Part shown: positions 13,201-25,200 of the stretch, in pieces
How the letters are laid out: each line of letters starts with the position of its first letter
How positions within the stretch are numbered: the stretch's first letter is position 1
NCBI RefSeq assembly: GCF_905220565.1
Contig: NC_059423.1
Location: forward strand, 2,476,001 to 2,540,000
Direction of reading: 5' to 3'
From: Melitaea cinxia
Lineage: Eukaryota > Arthropoda > Insecta > Lepidoptera > Nymphalidae
Length of the DNA: 64,000 nucleotides
Notes under the pieces: model-generated
Seen by the model: the letters and a program-made list of their open reading frames with translations, nothing else
Told to the model about the DNA's origin: nothing
Databases searched by the model: none
Translations under genes and position numbers: made by a program

Positions 13201-16200
13201 ATAACTTTTTACTGGGTGTACCGATTTTGATAATTTTTAATTTAATCGAAAGCTGATGTTTATCATGTAGTCACATATAAATTTTATCGAGATCTGATAA
13301 CTACTTTTTGCGTAATCTTTGATAACGCGTAGTTGCTTGACTATTTTTTCGTCGATCTACGTTGTATTACTTGTCGATGTAATTGAAGTCGGTTTTTTTT
13401 TCGTTTGCGAGCAAACACAATTATTCAGAGTGAACGTTATGTGAGTCGATTGTGGTTAAATTATGGCCGAATTTTGACCACTGGCCGACAACTAGTAAGG
13501 AGTTATATACATATCGATGTAGATATAATTGACGATTCTTTTACTCCATAATAAGGAAACTATTTTGTATTGATACACGTGACGCACGGACAGATTAATT
13601 CAAATCGTAAGTTAAAGATGAAAAGATAAAATCTTTACGACTCGTTTATGAGGAAAACGTGATTATATTGTGACATAAATCAGGTTTGCTTGATGTTTTA
13701 GATGAACGTATCATCTATATTAATGTGTGTTGAAGAGTTTGTACGTATTAACGTAAACCGCAAGAAATAAATAAAACCCATGTGTTTGTCGTGGTTTGAT
13801 AGTTTCTGTTCAAGTAAAAACTTAATCGGAATCAAAAAAAATTCTATTCAAAGTTCAAAATCGCTTTTGAATCGCCAGGCTGTAGAAAGAATCAGCACGA
13901 AGCTCGAAAGTTTTTAAAAACAACAATCAATAAGATATTCAAAGATTAAATGTCGTCATATACATCATATACACACGCATCAGCCTATCGCAGTCCACTG
14001 CAAAATGGTGTGAACTCATGTGTTTTGCTCATAGTCACCACGCTAGGTAGGCGGGTTAGTAAATAATAAATAATGATAAATTCTTTATTTGACCACATAC
14101 TGTACAATTTTATAATCCGCCAAACTGCGTGACATTTTATTGGCGGAATTAATGGTTGGTGACCGCAGGTTAGTCGCATCGAAGACGCTGCTGCCCGTCT
14201 TCGGCCTGTGTTGTTGTTTTTTATTTTTATTTAACAATTAACACCTACGGGCTCAAAATGCCTATACCTTTTGTTAAATATGCATGCATTACATATCAAA
14301 GGCGATTTTGCAGTACAATTACAAATCGACAGTCCTATCACTGCCTAGTAAAACTAGGACGTGGTCCGACGCTGACGGTTTTTTTCCCTTACAAGTACTC
14401 TTTGATCACTCATCATTCATCCATTCATAATTTTTGAACATTTTATTATTTTTCTTATCTATGTCTATATTTACACTTATTTGCTAGTTACCATATATGT
14501 ACACTTACGTTCTACTTACAATATACACTTAGCCTATGTTACTGTTAGTAGGGGATTTTTTAAATATATGTATTTATTTATATCTGTTATTTACTTACAT
14601 TCCACTACATTAAAAAGGCCTGTGTAGTTTATAGCCAGCGGTTGGATGTTTATCCCGCCAACGGTCGACTTTATAAGTTCCAAGTTGGTAGTGGAACTGT
14701 GTTATCCCTTAGTCACCTCGTATCCTTAGTCGCCTCTTACGACACCCACGGGAAGAGAGGGGGTGGCTAAATTCTTTAGTGCCGTAGCCACACAGCATTT
14801 GATGAATATAAAATTTTTAGTAAATTAATGTTGATCATTGAGGTAGTGCGCAGCGGGACATATCCTGCTCAAAATCTGGAGCAGGATGCCTGGGAAGTCC
14901 CTCAATCTTATCACTATCACAAATCAGATCACTGCTCCTGAATAACACTGGTATCAAGGTGTGTTGTGCTCGAGTGGTGAGTAAAGTGGCCAGAGCTTCA
15001 GGACAGGGTTAGTACGGCGCTTCCAATGCTTCTAATGTTGCAGACGTCCACAGTATACGGTAACCGCTGCACGTTTGTGTGCCATCGTAGTTGTATAAAA
15101 ATAATCTATACTAATACAGTAATACCCCGGACTTACGCGATTGGTGGGACTGAGCGCTTTCCGCGTAAGTCGAATTCGCGTAAGTCGGGGTACAGTTTTG
15201 CGGGGTATTTTTCGTAATTGATCTGACTGTCGATTCCCAAAAAACACAAAATCGTAACTTATGTACCTACGCGCCAATTCCGCACTACGCGTCTGTGCCT
15301 GTTGTAAACTGAACGAATAATAATACGGGTGGGGGGAGTCAAACAAAAAAGGAATAGACGAGAAAATTAAATCGCGTAACTCCGAATTCGCGTAAGTCGA
15401 GGTAGCGTAAGTCGGAGTATTACTGTATTATAAAGAGGTAAAGTTTCTAACTTTGTTCGTTTACTTCGCAAATACTTATCTGATCACGAAAATTCTTTCA
15501 CTAACAGAAAGCTACACTATGCAGGAGTGCATACGCTATATTTTATTGTGATTGAAAAAAAAAATTCAGTGAAAAATCTTTGTATATAAAATTCTCGTGT
15601 CACAATGTTAGTTACAATACTCCTCGGAAATGGCTGGACTCATTTTTATGAAATTTTGTGTGCATATCGGGTAGGTCTGTAAATCGGCCACCATCTAATT
15701 TTCATACAGCTAAGTTATAAGGGGGAGGGGATTATGGGGGGTTAATAACATATATGGCAAAACAACGTTTGCGGGGTCAGCTAGTGTGATATAAGCCAAT
15801 ATAGTCTCATCTCTCATTGGCCTTACTCCGTCTTTTGCAGACGATTTAGACAGTGTCAGACAGACACTGTGTCGCCTAGGTCACTCTTCAGGAAAACGCA
15901 GAGTTACCTAAGCTCTGCGCCACCCTCTCAACCTCACTGGCTAGGCCCACAGGAACGACGAGTCGATACGTGTGGAGCCAGTTCGGTTGCATGAGTCTTT
16001 CGCATTTTAGAGCTATTCCACGAATGCTTGACGGAGACCCCATTCCGGGTTTCAAATGAAGTTTTCCTTCTCCAGGAGTCTGATGATTTTGGGCCAGGTT
16101 TATCCTTCGGTCGCCTTTTACGACCCCCACGGGAAGAAAGGGGGTGGTGCTATTCTACTCGACCGACCACACGGCATGTATGAACAAAAGCCAATACAGT

Positions 16201-19200
16201 AATAAACTAATATTATGACTAATCGAAGGTTTCCTAGTTCTTGTCCAAAAGTTGCTGTGGTCCATAACCATGTATAATTGCCACATTTTACCTTGGGAAA
16301 ATTAAGGTTTTTGGATGCCAACCACTATGGGCTAGCAGCGTCGTGATAAGACCTTCCAAGGACGAGGGAGCTTAGCTTAACAATGGGATATTTATTCATT
16401 TAATAAATTCAACGCATTATTGCAAATTTAGAATTAAATTAAATAACAATATTTTAATATAAAAAGGCCAAAGGCGGTCTTGTCGCTTATAGTGATTTCT
16501 TACAGACAACCTCTGACAATAGATTTATAAAATATAAATTAAAACAATATTTCTTATCGTTAATAAAAATAAACATTAAATAATATTGTTCAACTTAAAT
16601 CACCCCGTGTGTATCCTCAAGCTAATGCGACTGCATTATCGTGTTGTGTATGTTCTCACAAACTGACACACAGTGTGTATAAAACTTGGAGGGTAGTTAT
16701 GTAAAAATGTTGATTGTATTATCATTTTATTGTCATTATTAACTTGTTATATGCTATTAACTTATTTCGATATTGTAAGCATACAATGTGGAATGCTGGT
16801 GTGCGGGTAAAACAACAATGATTTTTTAACCGACTTCAAAAAATGAGGTTTCTCGATTGGACCGTATATGTATTTTTTATGTGTATTCGAAGATTACTTC
16901 GTTGTTTGTGAACCGATTTTCTTAATTCTTTTTTGTTGGAAAGGAGATATCCCAAGGGATTTACTGATGGCATACCAGAGAAATTGAGGCTAACCTTCTT
17001 AAATCTTAGTAGCGACTAGTGCGTTTGTTAATTTTGTTCGTCTTCTTACGCTGTATTAGTCGATGTAATTGAAGTCGGTTTTTTTCGTTTGCATACAAAC
17101 ACAATTATGGTACATGGTAATCTTTTTAGTTAAGATCTTTTATATTTTAAATAAATAAATAGAGAAAAAATTGATAACATGACACAACTATGTAAATGGA
17201 CAAATGACTTAGAATTTTAGTTATCGTAAACAAATAAAATATGAAAATTAATTATTCAAAATTACATATTATGTACAGTAATATTTATAGTTGTTAGAGT
17301 TGTTTATCCGTTGCTTATTATAATAATTTTATTATGGATTATTTATTTTTCAGGAAAATCGATTTGGCTGTGTAATAAGCGGTCCATCTGATGGTAACTG
17401 ACTACTGTAGCTTATAGACGCCTGGCAACACCACAGAAGCATCTCAAGCGCTTTGCTGACATTACCCCCGACCTCCCCCAGGAGTTTTAGGTACCTTGCT
17501 CAACACAGGAACACAACACTGCTTGAGAGCAGTATTTAGCTTTCAAAACGGTTCTTACCTTATATCATTGCAAGGACTCTCAGGCCAGTAGGGCAGGTGA
17601 TCCAGTCCATTCAACTTGTCCAGATAGCCGAACTTCTCCATATCTTGACCCGCGTAGATTGTCGATACCTCTTCTAGTGTTCCGTTTCTCTTGAAACAAA
17701 TATCAAAGTACATAAACTTATTTTTATTATTTGATATAAAACTTTAAATAAAGTAATTAATGATGTTTCAACCATTTATCTCTTATTTAGCTGACATTGT
17801 GTTTTATTAGTCCCGTAGCAGCTGGATATCCAGTGATTAATATCAGGCTGAATCTAGTGAGTTGGTTTGATGAAGAGACACCCAGTTTTTTCCGTCGTGA
17901 AAATTATCGATACGGGTTATTATTGCCGCTACACATTTATCTAGGTCAGTGCTTAGAAGTGTTGTTCTAGTTCATAAAGTTACAGCTCGTTAATAATCAC
18001 TGAAAAAAATATTCGGTAGCTACTGGACTACATTATTCGTTTCAGCCAGTAATATCTCACTGCTGGGCATAGGCGTTTTTCCTCATGTAGGAAAAGAAAA
18101 ATGCGGGTTGGCGGATATATTCCCTAATATGAGTAACGATATCTATCAAGTTTACATGATGACAACCGGGACCGACGGCTTAACGTGCTCTCCGAGACAC
18201 GATCGGGGGGACCAAAAAGGACTGTACAAACCCAGACCACGGTAAACATCTGTATGGCCTATGCAAATGTCTGTCATGTGCAGGGATCGAACCCGCAACT
18301 GTCAGCGCAACAGCCACAAACCAGTGCTGTGACCGTTGCGCCAACGCGTTATCAATTATACTACATTTTTTTAAATTTTATTTTATTTGACCAAATAATA
18401 TGTTTTTTTTTTATCTTTTTTAACAAATCTCTGAAGCTATGCTAGTAAGACATAAATTTTTGTCATAATTCTTGCGAAACAATAAAAACTTTTTACAGCG
18501 CATCGCAAGCATAGCCTGCTTGCGGTTCAGCGTGTTATTAGAATTTTAGAAGAAAAAAAAAACCAGTACGGTTTTTTCATTCAAACTACTAACTAGCACG
18601 AAGGAATTTGACTATGTTTTTTCTGTATAGTAATCTTTTTTTTTTTTTTTCTTTAAGAAAATGTAACTATTTTTTATCAATAAATCAGATTGTTAAGCTC
18701 GCTAGGCACCGACCTAATAAATGGAATGGTGAATGACAAAGCTAACTGTCGAAATACAAGTAGCCCTAGCAGTAGCGTATTTATCAGTAGGGTGAGTATG
18801 GATGTGGATGAGCGAATTTTCGGGTTTGCGGTAAATTTGGTTTAGTTTTTTTGTGTTACAAAAAAAAAAAAATATTCAGAAAATGGGTCTCGAAAATTTG
18901 ACAAAAATATCAATATTCCAGATACACACTGTCCAGAGTACTTACCACTCACAATCTCCGAATTACCACACGCTCTGTAAAATATACTTTTGGGACGATG
19001 AATTATAAAAACAATTTTTAAAGATCAGGGATTCGTCTTTTAAATGCACATTAAATATAACATCTAAGTCTAAACGCTTTTAACGCCGAGCGAGAGAGAG
19101 AAAGAGAGAGAAAGAAAGAGAAAGAGAGAGAAAGAGGAAGAGAGAGAAAGAGAGAGAGATACTAGAAGCTGGAGAAAGTTTTTCTCCTATAATTTTCTCC

Positions 19201-22200
19201 TATAATGTTGGAATAAGAAACATTGGATATAAATATTGAAGAGCGTTGAATTATTTCACTCTTCGGTAGTTACAAGATGCCCTTTAAAATATCATATTAC
19301 GTACATGAGCATAATATGTAAATCAAATTATTTAAAGTATCTATACTTACGGCGAGCAAAAGTCCCATCTGACTGTTTGGTCTCTTTCCTTTAGGGTAGA
19401 AGTAGTGTGCAAGAGTCACTAGAGGGTCGTTGTACCTGTAAAAATATTTTATGTTAATCAAAAATAATGAAGTGATTTCGGTTTATTAATTTTCATTGCA
19501 GTATTAAGTGAAGTCCAGAATTTCAAAAAGAAATCAATGAGGTAGGACACAGGAGGAAGTTTCCTGCTAAAAATATGGAGCAGCCCGACTGGGGTACCTC
19601 GACCTTACAGAAGATCACAGCTAAATAATACTGCTTTTAAGCAGTGTTTTATTCCTATTGGTGAGTACGGTAAACAAAGCTTCCGGGGGGAATTAGGGAT
19701 AGGGTCGGCAAAGCGCTTGCTTCTGGTGTTGCAGACGTCTATAAGCTATGGTGATCGCTTACAATTAGGTGAGCCGTACGCTTGTTTGCTGACTTAGTTA
19801 TACATTCAAAAAAATTGCCACATTGTCACGTTATTTAACAGTAACTCAGATCGATCATAGATTTTTTTAAACAAATGTATTATGAACTAGTAAAGGATTT
19901 GATTTTAATTTTGGTTTTATGAAATTTTCATAGACTAAAATGTAGTTTTCTAGTCTATCGCATTATATTAAAAATCTTTTGACGCAAAAAAAATCAAAAA
20001 GAAAGAAAAAAGCCTTCTGCCTTTTGGCTATTCCACTAGTTAGCTAGTTATGGGTTCGATCGTCACGCATGACAATGTTACATGATAATGTAATACAAAT
20101 ATTTGCCATGGTCTGGGCGTTTGTTCTTGTGTATGTTTCTGGACACCAACACAGAAGTATATCCTAGTTAGCGCCGTTGAATGTGAGCCGTTAGTTTATT
20201 AATGTTATAACTTACCCAAAGACCAATTCTTCAGCGGTAACATGAACAAATGGTTTAGCTCTTTCTCTGTACGTAATTGCTAAGCCAGAAACGAGCAAGT
20301 TGAACAGCCAGCCCGCGAGGTTTGGTGAGAATGAGGTGACTGTCTGAGGAGAAAGTATTTTTGAAAAAACTATGGAAGTTATATATACTTTATTTCACCA
20401 ATGAAACGAACCAACTAAAATGGGTCTTCAGGAAATTTTTATAAAGGTTATTTACATTTTTTTAATGCAAAGTTGGTATTCTTTGTACTGACTTCAAAAA
20501 GAGTACAAGGAAAATTCGACAATTTTTTTTATTTTTGTTGTCTCATAACTTTGTACTGGGTGTACCGATTTTGATGATTCATTTTTATAATCGAAAACTG
20601 GTTCTTGTCATGTGGTTCCATCTAAATTAGAGCGAGTTCTGACGAGTACTTCTTGAGTTATCCCTAACAATACGAAGGATCAGAGCTTAATCCACCACGC
20701 TGCTCCAATGCGGATTGGCGGATATATTCCCTACTATGAGTAACGATCGCTATCAGGTGTACATGATAACAACCGGGATCGACGGCTTAACATGCTTTCT
20801 GAGGCACGGTGGGGAGACCCACAAGGACTGCACAAACACCCAGACCACGGCAAACACCTGTATGGCCAATACAAATGTTTGTCATGTGCGGGGATCGAAC
20901 CCGCAACCGCCAGCGCAACAGGTAAAATCCATGGCTGTAACCCTTGCGCCAACGCGGCAGAGATTTAGCTCCCTTCCATTAAAAAGAATTTTATAGCTAA
21001 AGTATTCGGTTCAAGATAACATTAACGGTGAAGATGTACTGAGGTAAAGCACAGTAGGAATTACCTGCTCAAAATATGGAGCAGCCCTACTGGGGTAGAC
21101 CTTACAGAAGACCACAGCTAAATAATACTGTTTTCAAGTAGTAATGTGTTTCTGTTGGTGAGTAAGGCGATCAGAACCTTGGAGAGGGGGGTGGGATTGG
21201 GTCGGCAACGCGCTTATTATATATTAAAACACAATTTTTAAAAGAGTACATGCGAAGTTACATTCCGATTTTTCTCTGCAGAATCTACATTCAGAGTCGT
21301 AACTTCAGTTCGAACGATAATTAATTCATTGAAACAAATATAATTTATTTTGTAAAATGATGATTCGAAAGAGCTCTTATGGACTACTTAAATAATGTAA
21401 TTTTTCATTTCGATTTTGACTTCTATATGGAGCAGCTCGTGCCCAACGGTGGGACGTTATATACACACGTGTACGTACTTACCAAAAGCGGTATGTTTGG
21501 TACGACGAGTTTTTGATTCTTGTCGACAGATAGTTCAGGAACGAATCGCAATATTTTGTTGTGTTGGTACGTAACCGTGTCGTTATCGTGGAATTTGATG
21601 TTGACCTTCTCCATATCTTCTCTGTGAACAAAAATAATTTATATAAATAAAAAAGTAATTTTATTTATTTATTAATTTATTAAACTTTACTCCACACACA
21701 AAAAAGATACATTTCAGAACGATTAGATATAAAAACAAGTAATGTATGCAAAGGCGGCCTTATCGCTTATAGCGATTTCTTCCAGGCAACCTTTAATAAA
21801 AGCAGTATATGAAAAATATGTCGGTAATAATAAAGTAATCGCTAAATGTGTCATAATTTCACGAGCACCGAACTAAACGCAGTTAAAACCATGAAAGTAA
21901 TATACTAAATATAATAAAGTATATTATTAACGACAATAAATACACTAAAATAAATGTAGGCTATAAAACATACCAGTATAAAATCCGACGTTAATAGCTT
22001 ATCACTCTTGTAAGTATACCTTGTATCCCTTTTATATGGAATTCCTCAGATTAAATAGATATTATTTAGCAAAAACTAATAAATATTTTTAAAAACAAAA
22101 CTTAGCCGAATCGCTGCTGTTCTGAGGATTTTATATTCTTTTATTTATTCGATTACAAACATAAGATACCTCACAAGACATTCTAAAAGTACGAAAAAAA

Positions 22201-25200
22201 ATAGGTTTTATTTATCTAACTGTTCAGGTGATCAAAGCATGCGTGATAAGCCTGTACCTTGTTGCTGACGTTGCAATTAAACACAAATAACAGAAATAAT
22301 GCTGTGTGGTTACGGCATTAAAGAATATAGCCACCCCTCTCCTCTCGTGGGTGTCGTATAAGGAGACTAAGGGATACAGAATTCCACTACCACCTTGGAA
22401 CTTATAAAGCCGACCGATGGCGGGATAACCATCCGACTGCTGGCTTTGAAATACACAGGTCGAAGACGAGCAGCAGCGTCTTCGGTGCGACAAAGCCAAC
22501 CCTGCGGTCACCAACCCGCCTAGCGCTTGCCCAGTGTGGTGACTTTGGGCAACACACATAAGTTCACGCCATTTTTTTTTGGCGCGAACTTGTGGAGGCC
22601 AATGTCCAACAGTGGACTGCGATAGGCTGAAGTGAGTGGCACAGTAGTCACAGTGGTGAGCTGATGAGCTAGTGGCCGAGAGTTCCATCCTCATTCTTTG
22701 TCGTTGTCTGTGTGTTTGTGTTTATTTTATGTGTTTCTGGACTCAAGACACAGAATTTAAATTCGTGTTTGATGTTTGATATTAATTTATTGATTTATAA
22801 AGAAACTAGCTGTACCCGCGACTTCTTCCGCGTCTAATTGACACCACTTACCCAATTTAGATACTAAGTTTCCTTTCTATGTATGGGTTGTCTGGAAGAA
22901 ATGGCTAATTAGCCATAAGTCCGCCCATTGTACTTCACTGTCTGTAACTATTATATATTTGTGGTGTACAATAAAGTATAAAATAAAATAAATAAAAAAT
23001 TTAACAAAAAAGTTGTTGTTCAGTTCGCAGAGTTCTTATAATTGTGTTTGCTCGCAAACGAAAAAAAACCGACTTCAATTACATCGACGAGTAATACAAC
23101 GTAAGGTGACGAAAATAATGTCAAGTAACTACGCGTTATTAAAGATTACTCAGAAAGTAGTTATCAGATCTCAATAAAATTTATATGTGACCACATGACA
23201 AACATCAGCTTTCGATTAAATTAAAAATTATTAAAATGACCGATTTTCATAATTCTTTTTTTGTTGGAAAGAAGATATCCCTAGTTTAGTACCATGATAA
23301 GGAAACCAGGATCTGATGATGGGTCCCAGAGAAAACGAGGGAACTTTTTGAAAATCCGCAATAACTTTTTACTGGGTGTACCGATTTTGATAATTTTTAA
23401 TTTAATCGATAGCTGATGTTTGTCATGTGGTCACATATAAATTTTATTGAGATCTGATTAATACTTTTTGAGTAATCTTTGATAACGCGTAGTTACTTGA
23501 CTATTTTTGCGTCGATCTACGTTGTATTACTCGTCGATGTAATTGAAGTCGGTTTTTTTTTTGTCATATGTTCCGTAAAACTAAAACTTGTTTGTAAACT
23601 AAACTATAATTAATACTTATTTAAATTTAAGATTGAACACGGAAAATTTTTTCTTTGATATATTAAGGTGGTGATAGACGTGCGAACTTTAAGTACGCGG
23701 TTTTAAGGATCGCCTACTTACTCGGCTCGACGTCGGTGACACGCGTGAAGCTTACTCATTCTGTATTGCGATATCGTCGACAGAAGAAGCTTTGTGTTAC
23801 TTAGGAATTGTATCGTATTACATTATAAAAACCAAAAAAAGATGAAGTTCTGAAATAATTCATTTTGAGTAATTTCTCAATCAAAATTAACAAAAATTAC
23901 AAATACCTATACTACAAGCGTTGCGCGTCCACGGACTAGCGAAACATAATTGTGTTTAAAAAAAACCGACTTCAATTACATCGACAAGTAACACATCGTA
24001 GGTAGACGAAAAAACAGTCACGTAAATACGCATTATTAGATATAACTCAAAAACTACTTATTAGATCGCAATAAAATTTAAATGGGAACACACGATGTAG
24101 AAAACCTTTTGATTAAAATAAAAATCATGGAAATCAGTCCACCTAGTCAAAAGTTCTAAAGTTCTTAATCGAATTGAGAACCTCCTCCTTTTTTGAAAGT
24201 CAGTTAAAATTGGCGGCTTGCGGCTCGCAGTGCTGCCACACGTACGAGCGGAGGCGGGTTACGAGCAAAATTTCAAACTTGTCGGATCGCCAACGAACTT
24301 ACTCGGCGGTTTTAAAGTACGCGTACTTAGGGTGACACACTAACGAAAAAAATCGTCGAGTCACAAGTTCGCGAACTTACTCGCACGTCTATCACCCCCT
24401 TTATAGATCAAACAATATATAAATATTTATCACTTTACGTCATTAGTTGAGTTCTTCAAAACAAATTTTTAAATTTTATTTAAAACTAGGTTTTTGCTTG
24501 CGGCTTCGCCTGTTTAGACTACACGATTTAGTCTGTTCTGTTATCACCCGTATGTTATAACGTAATCTCCTGGTGAAAGAATTTTTAAAATACGTTTAAT
24601 TATTATTTGAGTCTATGTATTACAAAGACACTTACAAATTTTTATACTACAAAGATGGCTAACAAGCCTACTGTCAGCTCAATGTCTCCTCAGGTGATCT
24701 GATCACCTTACTCACCACAGGAACACAACACTGCTTGAAAGTAGTATAATTTAGCTGTGATCTTCTGTAAGGTTTAAGATACTTCCCCAGTCGGGCTGCT
24801 TCAGACTTTGAGCCGGATACTTCTTGCTCTCATCATCATCAGTTCAGCCTATTACAGTCCACTGCTGGACATAGGCCTCCACAAGTTCGCGCCAAAAAAG
24901 GAATGAACTCATGTGTTTTGCCCATAGTCACCACGCTGGGCAGGCGGGTTGGTGACCGTAGGACTGGCTTTGTCGTGTCGAAGATGCTGCTGCCTGTCTT
25001 CGACCTGTGTATTTCAAAGCCAGCAGTTGGATGGTTATTCCGCCATCGGTCGGCTTTATAAGTTCCAAGGTGGTAGTGGAACTTTTTTATCCCTTAGTCG
25101 CCTCTTACGACACCCACAGGAAGACCCACAGGCATCAATGCTCTACCCTACCTCAATACTTTATATTATTTAAGGTGGGTTTTTAAAACAAGTAATTTGA

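Noticed and set aside
22224..22694. 156-codon open frame on the minus strand
   Set aside because: It lies across a family C repeat; the same amino-acid phrase appears in other copies of the repeat, so it is not a gene.
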